A DNA stretch of 64,000 bases from Hydrogenovibrio sp. 3SP14C1 (lineage in GTDB: Bacteria; Pseudomonadota; Gammaproteobacteria; Thiomicrospirales; Thiomicrospiraceae): positions 106,869 to 170,868 of the forward strand of contig NZ_JARTLM010000007.1 of the NCBI RefSeq assembly GCF_029625905.1. The letters are read 5' to 3'. A program made the position numbers and the translations under genes. A model generated the notes under the pieces. The model was given only the letters and a program-made list of their open reading frames with translations. It was not told where the DNA came from and searched no databases. This document shows, piece by piece, positions 47,673 to 56,345 of the stretch. Within the stretch, counting starts at the first letter, position 1. Every line of letters begins with the position of its first letter.

Positions 47673-48185
47673 TTATTTAGTCAGTGCTTGCTGAAGTGTT
47701 TTATGCCAAAAAACCCTTTTATTTTCAAAGGTTAATCGAGCATTCGCCGGACTGGTTGACGGAAGCGAATAAAATATCAAATCTTCCGGCAAAGATTGTT
47801 TTTTAATTACCTGTTTTTCAAACAAGCTTTGCGCGGCTTTGCCATTAAACAACACCGCTTTCAGATTAGGATAAGTTTGAAAAAGCATTTCAAAATCATT
47901 CGCTTCCGGCTGTTTGATCGCTGAATCCAAACTCCCTTGGCGCTCACAGGCCGACAAGACATCCCACAGCAAAATATCATTTTCCAGACACAAAGCTTTT
48001 TTAGCTTCAACCGTGTTGGCTGATTGATTAAAATAATCCGCTAAAATCGGCCAAAAAGCATTACGTGGATGCGCATAATAAAACGATTTCTCCAAGGACA
48101 TAACACTAGGCGCCGTGCCTAAGATCAACACCTTAGGCTGCGTTGGCACAATGGGAGAAAACCCCTGACATTTAGACATGTTCAA
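47673..48185 (-). CDS. DNA-deoxyinosine (hypoxanthine) glycosylase, UDG family 6
   Basis: A 170-residue member of the uracil-DNA glycosylase superfamily. It carries GFSPIVPTQPKVLILGTAPSVMS, YYAHPRNAFWPI, LLWDVLSACERQGSLDSAI and a C-terminal SLPSTSPAN motif. This is the hypoxanthine-DNA glycosylase branch, which removes deaminated adenine from DNA. The gene is single in the minus-strand series between rimO and trhP. Confidence 0.85.
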   Translation of the reverse strand: MNMSKCQGFSPIVPTQPKVLILGTAPSVMSLEKSFYYAHPRNAFWPILADYFNQSANTVEAKKALCLENDILLWDVLSACERQGSLDSAIKQPEANDFEMLFQTYPNLKAVLFNGKAAQSLFEKQVIKKQSLPEDLIFYSLPSTSPANARLTFENKRVFWHKTLQQALTK

Positions 48186-48233
48186 CCTGCATTATCAAAC
48201 GTTGATCAAGTGTTCAAGCTGGGTTAAAAACAC

Positions 48234-48243
48234 CCAGGCCTGG
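48234..48243. repeat. CCAGGCCTGG palindrome, copy 10 (after rimO)
   Basis: Perfect copy 5 bp beyond the rimO stop. On the minus strand it is flanked by ATGG and GTGTTTTTAA, so here it could fold into a terminator hairpin for rimO. Confidence 0.9.
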
Positions 48244-48248
48244 CCATT

Positions 48249-49610
48249 TTAGCCTAGCTCAACATAAGACGTTTCTTGTGGCACAAATTCGCCAACTGGC
48301 GTGGCCCATAGATCATATTCATCCGCCGCAAACACTTCCACATCGACAAAGTCGCCCGGGTTTAAGTGATGCCCTTCTGGAATAAACACCATGCCGTCAA
48401 TTTCTGGCGCATCGGCTTTAGAGCGAGCAATCGCCCCCTCTTCGTCCACTTCATCCACCAGCACTTGAATCGTTTTACCGATTTTGGCTTGCATTTTATT
48501 CGCACTGATTTGCTGCTGAAGCTGCATAAAACGATCAAAACGCTCTTGCTTGATTTCATCCGGCACAGGCTCAGCCAAATCATTCGCCACCGCGCCTTCG
48601 ACTGGAGAATATTGGAAACAACCGACGCGATCCAGTTGTGCTTCTTCAATAAAGTCCAACAAATTCTGGAACTGCGCTTCGGTTTCTCCCGGGAAGCCGA
48701 CAATAAATGTGGAGCGAATCGTCAAATCTGGTACTTGTTCACGCCATTTCTTGATACGATCAAGTGTTTTATCGACATTACCCGGGCGCTTCATCGCTTT
48801 TAAAATATCAGGGTCAGCATGCTGTAAAGGCATATCCAAATACGGCAACAACTTGCCTTCCGCCATCAACGGAATGACTTCTTCCACATTTGGATAAGGA
48901 TACACATAATGCAATCGCACCCAAATACCCAGCTCGCTCAAGGCTTCTGCCAAACCAAACATCGATGTTTTGGTTGGGCGCCCGTCTGCAAATTCGGTTT
49001 TATATTTAACATCCACGCCATAGGCAGCGGTGTCTTGTGAGACAACCAACAGCTCTTTAACACCGGCATCTTTTAAACGTTTCGCTTCGGCCACCACATC
49101 CGACACAGGTCGGCTGACCAAGTTGCCACGCATGGAAGGAATAATACAAAAGGTACAACGGTGGTTACACCCTTCAGAAATTTTTAAGTAGGCAAAGTGT
49201 TTCGGGGTCAGCTTAATGCCTTGTGGTGGCACCAAATCCACAAACGGATCATGTTTCGGTGGCGCAATCGCTTCATGCACCGCGGTCAATACTTCTTCAT
49301 AAGCCGCAGGTCCGGATACCGCCAACACGGAAGGATGCACTTTCTCAATCACGCCATCCTTCGCACCCAAACAGCCGGTTACAATCACTCGACCGTTTTC
49401 GCTCAGCGCTTCACCAATCGTATCTAACGACTCTTGCACAGCTGAATCAATAAACCCGCATGTATTCACAATCACCGCATCCGCATCTTCATAAGAATTG
49501 GTCAGATGATACCCTTCCGCTTTTAATTGAGTCAGAATCCGCTCGGAATCAACGGTTGCCTTAGGGCATCCTAAACTGACAATCCCGACAGTTGGTTGTT
49601 GCTGTGACAT
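48249..49610 (-). CDS. rimO: ribosomal protein S12 methylthiotransferase
   Basis: RimO adds a methylthio group to Asp89 of S12 by radical SAM chemistry. The 453-residue protein (E. coli 441) has the UPF0004 domain with Cys in [17 protein letters not shown] and GCLGAKD (auxiliary cluster), the radical SAM motif CNHRCTFC, and a TRAM domain at the end. The nearest relative MiaB differs in these spacings. It is divergent from the Fur-controlled porin operon. Confidence 0.95.
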   Translation of the reverse strand: MSQQQPTVGIVSLGCPKATVDSERILTQLKAEGYHLTNSYEDADAVIVNTCGFIDSAVQESLDTIGEALSENGRVIVTGCLGAKDGVIEKVHPSVLAVSGPAAYEEVLTAVHEAIAPPKHDPFVDLVPPQGIKLTPKHFAYLKISEGCNHRCTFCIIPSMRGNLVSRPVSDVVAEAKRLKDAGVKELLVVSQDTAAYGVDVKYKTEFADGRPTKTSMFGLAEALSELGIWVRLHYVYPYPNVEEVIPLMAEGKLLPYLDMPLQHADPDILKAMKRPGNVDKTLDRIKKWREQVPDLTIRSTFIVGFPGETEAQFQNLLDFIEEAQLDRVGCFQYSPVEGAVANDLAEPVPDEIKQERFDRFMQLQQQISANKMQAKIGKTIQVLVDEVDEEGAIARSKADAPEIDGMVFIPEGHHLNPGDFVDVEVFAADEYDLWATPVGEFVPQETSYVELG

Positions 49611-49771
49611 ACATACTCCTAGTCTTGACCGTGCGTTTGATTACAAAAGAAAACACACGCATCACACAATATTTTGAATGGGCACATTTTACCTGATTCA
49701 GTCATTTTTGTTTTTGAATCTCTATTCTCTTTTTTAAAAGCCGTTTTTTAAAACCTTATTAATATTGGTAT

Positions 49772-49786
49772 TAATAATTATTCTCA
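49772..49786. promoter_or_regulatory. Fur-box-like site 1
   Basis: TAATAATTATTCTCA matches the 7-1-7 Fur consensus TGATAAT-N-ATTATCA at 12 of 14 positions. It lies just upstream of the -35 box of the porin operon. Confidence 0.65.
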
Positions 49787-49792
49787 CTTAGA

Positions 49793-49820
49793 TTGACATT
49801 GCGTTTTTTATCTCTATAAT
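49793..49820 (+). promoter_or_regulatory. sigma70 promoter of the porin operon
   Basis: TTGACA at 49793-49798 and TATAAT at 49815-49820 are both perfect consensus hexamers, 16 bp apart. Fur-like sites lie on either side. Confidence 0.85.
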
Positions 49821-49832
49821 TCACTTCCGTAA

Positions 49833-49847
49833 CAATAATAATTTTCA
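49833..49847. promoter_or_regulatory. Fur-box-like site 2
   Basis: CAATAATAATTTTCA matches the same 7-1-7 consensus at 11 of 14 positions and would cover the start of transcription. Confidence 0.6.
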
Positions 49848-49871
49848 TTAACAAATAAAGAGAGTCTTTAT

Positions 49872-51002
49872 ATGAAACTTAAAAAAATCTCATTCTTAGT
49901 CGGTGCCCTTCTTGCCTCACAAAGCGCTATGGCCGCTAGCAACCCTGAAATTGAAGAACTGCGTCAACAAATTAATGCGTTAGCACAACAAGTCGAAGAC
50001 TCTAAATCATCATCAAAATCGAATACCAGCATCGGGGGTTATGGCGAACTGCACTATAACAACCTAAAAACCACCCAGCCTGGCCAAGCCGGCACAGAGA
50101 AAAAAGAAATCGACTTCCATCGTTTCGTGCTGTTCTTTGGGCATGAATTTAACGACAAGATTCGCTTTTTCTCTGAAGTGGAAATCGAACATGCCTTATC
50201 CAAAGACACGTCTGACGGTTCCAATGGCGGAGAGGTTGAAGTAGAACAAGCATACGTAGAATTGGATTTAAACAACCAACTCAGTACCAAAGCAGGTGTC
50301 ATTTTAGTGCCGGTGGGGATTTTGAATGAAACCCATGAACCCCCGACATTCTATGGTGTTGAGCGTAACCCAGTGGAAAAAAACATCATCCCAGCAACCT
50401 GGTGGAGCGGTGGTTTAACGCTTAACGGACGCTCACAATCTGGTTTCAGTTACGATTTAATGCTCTCTGAAGGGCTTTATTCAGCCGATGGTTACAGCAT
50501 CCGTGATGGTCGCCAAAAAACCAGTAAAGCCAAAGCCAATGACTTGGCGTATACCGGGCGCATCAAATACACAGGTGTCCCAGGATTGGAATTGGCCGCT
50601 ACAGCACGTTATGAATCCGATTTAGGTCAAGGAACCTTAGCCAGCAAAGCCCCTGCAACATTGTTAGAAACGCATGCGATTTATACCATTGACCAATTCA
50701 CAATCAAAGGTCTATATGCACAGTGGGATATCTCTGGTGATGCCGCCAAAGCGGCCGATGCAGACAAGCAATCTGGTTACTACATTGAACCCAGTTATAA
50801 GCTGACAGAAAAATGGGGGGTTTTCACGCGTTATAACAACTGGAAAAAAGCGTCTGGTTCAGCAAATGATGAAACGCAAACCGACATTGGTGTAAACTAC
50901 TGGCCACATCCTGACGTAGTATTTAAAGCGGATTACCAGTGGTATACCAAAGACGACAAGAAAACCAATGGCTTCAACCTTGGTGTAGGCTATCAATTTT
51001 AA
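49872..51002 (+). CDS. outer-membrane porin with N-terminal coiled coil
   Basis: A 376-residue beta-barrel protein. A signal peptide (SFLVGALLASQSAMAA) is followed by a short coiled coil (EIEELRQQINALAQQVED), as in phosphate-selective and related trimeric porins, then alternating strands ending in an aromatic residue (GVGYQF). The promoter and two Fur-like boxes upstream suggest induction by low iron. It is followed directly by an FMN-binding protein gene (stop and start overlap) and a PepSY-type gene, so it may let iron chelates or an electron carrier cross the outer membrane. That role is inference. Confidence 0.85.
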   Translation: MKLKKISFLVGALLASQSAMAASNPEIEELRQQINALAQQVEDSKSSSKSNTSIGGYGELHYNNLKTTQPGQAGTEKKEIDFHRFVLFFGHEFNDKIRFFSEVEIEHALSKDTSDGSNGGEVEVEQAYVELDLNNQLSTKAGVILVPVGILNETHEPPTFYGVERNPVEKNIIPATWWSGGLTLNGRSQSGFSYDLMLSEGLYSADGYSIRDGRQKTSKAKANDLAYTGRIKYTGVPGLELAATARYESDLGQGTLASKAPATLLETHAIYTIDQFTIKGLYAQWDISGDAAKAADADKQSGYYIEPSYKLTEKWGVFTRYNNWKKASGSANDETQTDIGVNYWPHPDVVFKADYQWYTKDDKKTNGFNLGVGYQF

Positions 51003-51550
51003 TGATGAATAAGATAAAGCTTAGCGTTTATCTATTCGTAACTACCCTCTCTCTGCTTTCGGTAGAGAGTCAGGCTTCCTCTGTGTCAGAGGAAGTCACC
51101 AGATTCATACAAAACAATCTGGCTGACAATGCAAAACGAAACTTCATGTGGCTCACGGGCGACAAAAAACAAGTGTCCAGTCAGATTCTACACCACCCTT
51201 ATTACAAAATTCGAGCGCCCTACTGGCAAGCCAAAAATGCCAACCGTTCTCGATCGGCCAAAACCTTATGGGTAATGGAAGAAATCGGTAAAGAAAAACT
51301 CATTACCATCGGCGTTGTGATCGAACAACAAAAGATTCAAGCCGTGCGCATTCTTAAATTCCGTGAGAGCCGTGGTTGGGAAGTGGAACTGCCCAGCTTT
51401 ACAAAACAGTTCGAAGGCAGTCAGCTAGATGATTCGAAACAGCTCAATCAATCTGTAGACGGCATCAGTGGCGCCACCCTTTCCGTACGAGCGGTGACTA
51501 ACATTGCCCGCTTGGCACTCTACTTACAAACAACCCTTCCTAATCCTTAA
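51002..51550 (+). CDS. exported FMN-binding domain protein
   Basis: A 182-residue protein with a signal peptide (LSVYLFVTTLSLLSVESQA). The C-terminal FMN-binding domain ends in DGISGATLSVRAVT, whose SGAT-S matches the site where ApbE covalently links FMN to Thr. The start overlaps the porin stop (TAATG); a second ATG follows at once. Such periplasmic flavoproteins pass electrons, for example in RnfG/NqrC or in ferric reductases. Together with the PepSY-type neighbour a periplasmic reductase unit is plausible. Confidence 0.82.
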   Translation: MMNKIKLSVYLFVTTLSLLSVESQASSVSEEVTRFIQNNLADNAKRNFMWLTGDKKQVSSQILHHPYYKIRAPYWQAKNANRSRSAKTLWVMEEIGKEKLITIGVVIEQQKIQAVRILKFRESRGWEVELPSFTKQFEGSQLDDSKQLNQSVDGISGATLSVRAVTNIARLALYLQTTLPNP

Positions 51551-51564
51551 ATTGGTGATTGAAC

Positions 51565-52326
51565 ATGCCCGCTTTATTCAAAAAACACACCGCCAGACAA
51601 TTTCATCGCCTGCTTGCATACACAGTCGCCTTCCTGCTTTTTTGGTTAAGCTTGAGCGGTGTGTTGTTGAACCATACCGAAGATTTAAAACTGAATGATG
51701 TCAAGATTCAGCAACCGTGGTTACTAGAGTGGTATCAAATCAACACACCAAAAATTCAACAGGCCTTTCAACTAAAGGCCGACTGGGTTATTCAAACGCC
51801 ACAAGCCCTCTACTGGAATAAAACCCCGCTTCCGTTTCAGGGCAACATTCGCGCTTTGGTCAGCAACGACTCGTTTTTGTTTATCTTGCTCTCCAATAAA
51901 TTAATTCTACTCACCAACACAGGTGATTTCATAGAGCGCATTCCGCTTCCCGAAGCGTTACAAAGCCAAAACGTAACGGACCCATCTAACTTAGACTTTT
52001 TTACACAACAGAACCACGTCATCCTTGCTGCGAAAAACAGCCAGGCCTGGCAGATTTCGGAAGATTTCACCCAGTTAATTCCGATTCAGACAGACGCCCA
52101 AGCAAGTTGGATAAAATTAACAATCATTAACAGCCAAGCCGCACCAGAAGACATTCAGAAACAGTTAATGAACAGCTTCGACAGCCCACTGACATTAGAA
52201 AAAATTATTTTAGAACTGCACAATGGCTATTTCTTTGGAAAGGTTGGACCTTGGCTGGTTGACCTGGCGAGCTTACTGTTTATCTTGATGGTACTCAGCG
52301 GCATTCGATTACACTTAAAAAAATAA
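51565..52326 (+). CDS. PepSY-associated two-helix membrane protein
   Basis: A 253-residue protein: N-terminal helix FHRLLAYTVAFLLFWLSLSGVLLNH with His on both sides, a periplasmic beta-rich middle, and a C-terminal part HNGYFFGKVGPWLVDLASLLFILMVLSGIRLHL, the PepSY-TM pattern with haem-like His positions. Such proteins often pair with flavin reductases or siderophore reductases. Palindrome copy 11 encodes SQAWQIS. The last 275 bp of this gene are repeated, broken, at 53592 and 55021. The ATG start at 51565 was taken over an upstream TTG. Confidence 0.75.
   Translation: MPALFKKHTARQFHRLLAYTVAFLLFWLSLSGVLLNHTEDLKLNDVKIQQPWLLEWYQINTPKIQQAFQLKADWVIQTPQALYWNKTPLPFQGNIRALVSNDSFLFILLSNKLILLTNTGDFIERIPLPEALQSQNVTDPSNLDFFTQQNHVILAAKNSQAWQISEDFTQLIPIQTDAQASWIKLTIINSQAAPEDIQKQLMNSFDSPLTLEKIILELHNGYFFGKVGPWLVDLASLLFILMVLSGIRLHLKK
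52041..52050. repeat. CCAGGCCTGG palindrome, copy 11 (inside PepSY-type gene)
   Basis: Perfect copy with left arm AAAAACAG. The part of the gene that is duplicated downstream begins immediately after it. Confidence 0.9.
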
Positions 52327-52393
52327 TCAAAATTTACAGCTTAATGCATAACGTTCGGCATAAGAGGCAGCGTTTTTTGCTGTTGCTCTCTGA

Positions 52394-53350
52394 TCAGTGA
52401 GTCTCATTTGTTTCTCCGGCAATTGCCCCTAAATCACCGCTTCCAGCATTCTGCATAGATGCCATAGTAGAATCCCAGATACAACTGCAATTGCGCCCGG
52501 CTTTCTTGGCTTCATACAATGCAATATCCGCGCGACTAATTGACTCCTCAACACTTAAAACCGGATCAAGTGCCGTGATCCCGAATGAGGCTGTGACCAT
52601 AATAGATTTTGCTTCATTCCCTTCGATGACAATCTCAGGAGTCCCCTTGCGTAAGCGCTCGATTAGCTCCTTTACGCTCTGTTGATCATTACCAGGAAAG
52701 GACAGCAAAAATTCCTCGCCACCATAACGGTATACTCTGTCGTACTTTCTCAGATTTTTCTTGATGTAATCCACCCAGGTCACAAGTACCTGATCTCCAG
52801 CAGCATGGCCATAGGTATCATTGACCTTCTTAAAATAATCCAGATCCATGATCACAATACTACAGTCTTGAACGCCGCGCTTGCTCAACTCAAGTAGTTC
52901 GCGAAGCCGGGAAAGCATCTTAAAACGGTTCTCTGCGCCCGTCAACGGATCACGAGTATTGATTGATTCCTCGATTTCATGCTTGAACGAATAAATTTCC
53001 AGACGCAGACGCTCTGCAGCACTTATGAAGTTGTCATAGTGCAGTGGATCAACTACCCCTGTACTTGCTGATTCAAGAAGCAATTGCGCTGTAACTTGAT
53101 GCATACGGCGGTGCTCGGCTCCGATCGCCTTGAATGCAGGGTGTTCGAGAAATGCTTGAGGCGGAGTGCCGTAATACCACTGCCCGAAACGGCAATGATG
53201 ATGGGCATCATCAGCAATGTCTCGGTTATCGTAAGGCAATCGACAGATCATCGAGCGGATGAGATCTTTAGACCACTGCTCATGGTTGTAAATAGCTTGG
53301 TTCAGTTGCTGTAATGTATCTTGTAACTCTTTTTTGCTAACAGTATGCAT
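52394..53350 (-). CDS. dgcZ: zinc-sensing diguanylate cyclase (CZB plus GGDEF, DgcZ-like)
   Basis: A 318-residue enzyme that makes c-di-GMP. The N-terminal CZB domain has the four zinc ligands H23, C53 (HCRFGQWY), H80 and H84 (EHRRMH), one residue offset from E. coli DgcZ. The GGDEF domain has GGEEF at 210-214 and an I-site RKYD five residues earlier. In E. coli zinc binding inhibits DgcZ. The start at 53350 has GGAGG six bases upstream. It is inverted relative to, and inserted behind, the PepSY-type gene; its codon use appears more GC-rich than the neighbours, suggesting transfer. Confidence 0.9.
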   Translation of the reverse strand: MHTVSKKELQDTLQQLNQAIYNHEQWSKDLIRSMICRLPYDNRDIADDAHHHCRFGQWYYGTPPQAFLEHPAFKAIGAEHRRMHQVTAQLLLESASTGVVDPLHYDNFISAAERLRLEIYSFKHEIEESINTRDPLTGAENRFKMLSRLRELLELSKRGVQDCSIVIMDLDYFKKVNDTYGHAAGDQVLVTWVDYIKKNLRKYDRVYRYGGEEFLLSFPGNDQQSVKELIERLRKGTPEIVIEGNEAKSIMVTASFGITALDPVLSVEESISRADIALYEAKKAGRNCSCIWDSTMASMQNAGSGDLGAIAGETNETH

Positions 53351-53591
53351 AGATACCCTCCAATTACATGCAACTATATCTGTACATCTTAACTTAATAT
53401 ATATTGCGTACGCCAATAAATTATAAAATTGGAATCTTATGCTATAAACTTAGCGGCTTAATTCTATATATTTCTTTATTAATTAACAACTTAAGCCATT
53501 TTATAAAAAATACTACACAAGAAAAAAGCTCGGTTAAAGTGAGCATTTCAATATCAAAAAAACAACCAAGTCATCACCACTATGAGAAATA

Positions 53592-53778
53592 AGATTTCTG
53601 AAGACTTTACCCAATTAATTTCGATTCAGACAAGCCACAAAACAGGCTGGAAAAAATTATTTTAGAACTGCACAATGGCTATTTCTTTGGAAAGATTGGA
53701 CCTTGGCTGGTTGATTTGGCGAGCTTACTGTTTATCTTGATGGTACTCAGCGGCATTCGATTACACTTAAAAAGATAA
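53592..53778 (+). pseudogene. degenerate copy 2 of the PepSY-type gene 3' end
   Basis: It matches 52052-52326, with only about four differences in the last 125 bp, but lacks roughly 90 bp in the middle (its two parts match near 52060-52095 and 52190-52326). The deletion shifts the frame, and an early stop follows GWKKLF. No start or ribosome site serves the tail, so it is a fragment. With the spacer to 53894 it fills the gap between the two cyclase genes. Confidence 0.85.
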
Positions 53779-53821
53779 ACAATTAAACTCATAAAAAACC
53801 TACATAAGCAGGCTCTTAGAG

Positions 53822-53851
53822 TCAAAAACAGCCAGGCCTGGCTGTTTTTGA
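53822..53851. repeat. CCAGGCCTGG palindrome, copy 12, extended to a perfect 30-bp palindrome
   Basis: The core is at 53832-53841. The arms TCAAAAACAG and CTGTTTTTGA are exact reverse complements, so the whole 30 bp is one perfect inverted repeat. It is the fullest form of the family and could act as a terminator in both directions. Confidence 0.92.
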
Positions 53852-53894
53852 TCGCACATAAAAAGGAACATTACTTTTCCCTAAAATACTTTAT

Positions 53895-54923
53895 TTATAG
53901 GATTTGATTGCGCCCATTACTTTTGGCTTTATAAAGACACTCATCGGCTTCTTTTAACATAACCGGCAAATCCTTTTCTGGCGACCACTGCGAGATTCCT
54001 GCGCTAAATGAAAGGTTTATGATCTCTTCTTTATATTTGATTAACTGTTTTTCCACCGTCTCGCGAACGCGTTCCATAATGCTTAAAGCTGCCTTCTTTG
54101 ACTTTGGAATAAGCAACGCAAGCTCATCGCCACCTAAACGAAAAACCTGTTCATGACTCAGCACTTCAATCAACGTTTTTGTCAACTCAACCAAAACCAA
54201 GTCGCCCGCTTCATGCCCATGTTTATCATTCACGTTTTTAAAAAGATCAATATCCAACATGACAATCGAAAAATCCTCTGCCGCTTTAACCTTTTTTTCA
54301 AAGATATGTTTAAGCGACAATCGATTATTGGCTCCCGTTAACGAATCTTTTAATGCCAAATTTCTCAGGGCATCTTGGACGTTTTCTCGATTCATTTCAT
54401 ACACATGAGAAACCACCCAAACGCTCACATAAGCTAACAAAAAGTTAATGCTGATATTGGTCGTCGCATACAGCTCAATCTGATCCTTGTTCAAAATATT
54501 GATAACCTGTAAGCCACCAATAATCAAAGACGCATAAAAGCCATGTTGCTTACCAAAGAGAAGGTAAAAAATAATGGGAAAGGTAAAACTCCACAGCAGC
54601 AATCCATTGCTAAGAGGCGTTGTGTAAGTGCCATAGAGAACGATCATTACAAAAAAATACGGCACGAGCATTGCCTGTGTAGAACTGATTGAATGATCTT
54701 GGGTTTTTCGATAAACAAACCAACAAGTCATGCTCATAATAACTTCAACAGCCGCCAGAGGATAGTTTTGTAGATAGATATTGAAAAAAGAAAGCAACAA
54801 TGCAAATACGCCCAGTACAACGTCCAGCCCCTTAAGCACCTTATTTTTCAAGAACTCGGGATCAGATAAAATAACGTTTGGTAAATTCACTTTCTTCTCA
54901 TTTAAATCGTACTCAGTTAACAC
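53895..54923 (-). CDS. membrane diguanylate cyclase with GGDEL motif
   Basis: A 342-residue protein with five or six hydrophobic segments between residues 30 and 175 (a MASE-like sensor region) and a GGDEF domain from about residue 190. The signature is GGDEL (264-268), a conservative change in the last position; metal-binding Asp in MLDIDLFK and NDKHGHEAGD are intact, so it may be active. The I-site RxxD is absent (LSHE stands there), so feedback inhibition is not expected. It lies between copies 2 and 3 of the PepSY-gene tail. Confidence 0.88.
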   Translation of the reverse strand: MLTEYDLNEKKVNLPNVILSDPEFLKNKVLKGLDVVLGVFALLLSFFNIYLQNYPLAAVEVIMSMTCWFVYRKTQDHSISSTQAMLVPYFFVMIVLYGTYTTPLSNGLLLWSFTFPIIFYLLFGKQHGFYASLIIGGLQVINILNKDQIELYATTNISINFLLAYVSVWVVSHVYEMNRENVQDALRNLALKDSLTGANNRLSLKHIFEKKVKAAEDFSIVMLDIDLFKNVNDKHGHEAGDLVLVELTKTLIEVLSHEQVFRLGGDELALLIPKSKKAALSIMERVRETVEKQLIKYKEEIINLSFSAGISQWSPEKDLPVMLKEADECLYKAKSNGRNQIL

Positions 54924-55020
54924 AATCTTTTTGGTACTGAAAATAATCTAGACGGTTTTTACCCGCTAATATACCTTAAAAAGGCTGTTTGACATAAAAT
55001 TTAAATTAAAATGATAATGC

Positions 55021-55140
55021 TAGAACTGCACAACGGCTATTTTTTGGGATAAATTGGGACTTGGCTGGTTGATTGATTTGGCGAGCTTACTGTTTATCTT
55101 GATGGTTCTCAGCGGCATTCGATTGCACTTAAAAAAATAA
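55021..55140 (+). pseudogene. degenerate copy 3 of the PepSY-type gene 3' end
   Basis: It matches 52207-52326 from the sequence for LELHNGY to the stop, with more differences than copy 2 and an extra GATT-like insertion at the GWLVDL position that breaks the frame. It lies beyond the second cyclase gene. The rest of 54924-55226 shows no gene. Confidence 0.8.
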
Positions 55141-55226
55141 TTCAATATGTGTGTACGCCTTAACACCCAAAACCACAATCAGAGGGCCTCGCCCACTTGA
55201 TAGAGCGGACGGAACCCGCATCGCTT

Positions 55227-56312
55227 TCACAGCCATTTCTTTTTCCAGAAATATCCGAGCATGCCGAACCCTGTCACCAACATGACACCCAATACTATAA
55301 AATACCCCCATGGCCATTTGAGTTCCGGCATGTTTTCAAAATTCATGCCATACACACCGGCGATGAACGTCAAAGGAATGAAGATTGTTGCGACAATGGT
55401 GAGCACCTTCATGACTTCGTTCATGCGGTTACTCATGCTGGACAAGAACGTATCGTGTACGCTTCCCAGAACATCCCGAAAAGTCTCTACCATGTCGATA
55501 ATCTGTATGGTGTGGTCGTAAAGGTCACGCAGAAACAGCTTGGTCTCAGACCGAATCAGCGAAGATTCGCTTTTCTCCAGCGCCCCAATCTCCTCGCGAA
55601 GAGGCCAGACCGCCTTGCGAAGGCTCAAAATATCTCGCTTGAGCCTGTGCACCTCTTGCAGATCATCGGGCTTCGGTTTGATCAAAATCCGATCGTCCAG
55701 TTCTTCTATTCGATCCCCGATGCGCTCCACCGCTAAAAAGTAATTATCCACCACGGCGTCCATCAGGGTGTAAGCCAGATAATCGGCTTTCATTGAGCGG
55801 ATGGGACCTTTAGAGGTTCTGAGACGTTCACGTACCATGTTAAACACATCGCCTTCTTTCTCCTGAAAAGACACCACATAATTTTCACCTAGGACTAGAC
55901 TGATGTGTTCAATCTCTGCTCGGTTTTCCGCCTCGTCATAGGAAATCATCTTCAACACCACGTAAATATATCTTGGAAACATCTCCGCCTTGGGGCGATG
56001 AGTAGTATTAACAATGTCTTCCAAGGTCAGAGGGTGTAGGTCGAGGGATTTTCCGAGCGATTCAATCAGCCCCACGTTATGGATGCCGTTGACATTTATC
56101 CACCTTACGCCAGGGCTGTTAGCAGGCTTCCCGCATCGGTCTACGGAAACATCACGCAGTTCCTCCAACTGGCTTTCGTTGTAATCGATGAGATCGACAC
56201 GCGCCGTGTTCATTTCTTGTTCGCCGATAAACATCATCGTTCCAGGGGGCAATCCTGCCTTAGCGCTGTGCCGTCTTGGCTTCTCCCTCCGCTTTCTCTT
56301 AACTTTTACCAT
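55227..56312 (-). CDS. corA: CorA-family magnesium/cobalt transporter
   Basis: A 361-residue CorA-type channel. Features: large cytoplasmic N-terminal domain (VNVNGIHNVGLIESLGKSLDLHPLTLEDI variant), long stalk helix, and two C-terminal membrane helices with the YGMNFENMPEL selectivity signature between them; the tail is KKKW-rich. GC content sampled in the gene is near 60 percent, against about 40 percent in the neighbouring core genes, so it is probably a recent arrival. The N-terminus is unusually basic (VKVKRKRREKPRR). Confidence 0.93.
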   Translation of the reverse strand: MVKVKRKRREKPRRHSAKAGLPPGTMMFIGEQEMNTARVDLIDYNESQLEELRDVSVDRCGKPANSPGVRWINVNGIHNVGLIESLGKSLDLHPLTLEDIVNTTHRPKAEMFPRYIYVVLKMISYDEAENRAEIEHISLVLGENYVVSFQEKEGDVFNMVRERLRTSKGPIRSMKADYLAYTLMDAVVDNYFLAVERIGDRIEELDDRILIKPKPDDLQEVHRLKRDILSLRKAVWPLREEIGALEKSESSLIRSETKLFLRDLYDHTIQIIDMVETFRDVLGSVHDTFLSSMSNRMNEVMKVLTIVATIFIPLTFIAGVYGMNFENMPELKWPWGYFIVLGVMLVTGFGMLGYFWKKKWL

Positions 56313-56345
56313 TTTCTTTCCTCCTCACACCTTGTTGCCGAAAGC

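Noticed and set aside
48366-48897. Plus-strand frames of 115-145 codons opposite rimO
   Set aside because: They lie entirely over the conserved rimO gene and have basic, low-structure translations.
52327-52393. attC site behind the DgcZ-like gene (minus-strand GAACGTTATGC)
   Set aside because: The far core looks right but there is no TAAC core or matching arm after the stop codon.
18208-53841. CCAGGCCTGG as merely a transcription terminator
   Set aside because: Over half the copies lie inside genes, and the rpsB-tsf copy has no minus-strand T-run. Only a few intergenic copies (48234, 53832) could end transcription.
53592-55140. Copies 2 and 3 of the PepSY-gene tail as real genes
   Set aside because: Both are frame-broken and lack a start and ribosome site; only copy 1 is part of a full gene.
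55197-55736. 179-codon plus-strand frame opposite corA
   Set aside because: Antisense to a strongly conserved gene in a GC-rich region, where long shadow frames are expected.
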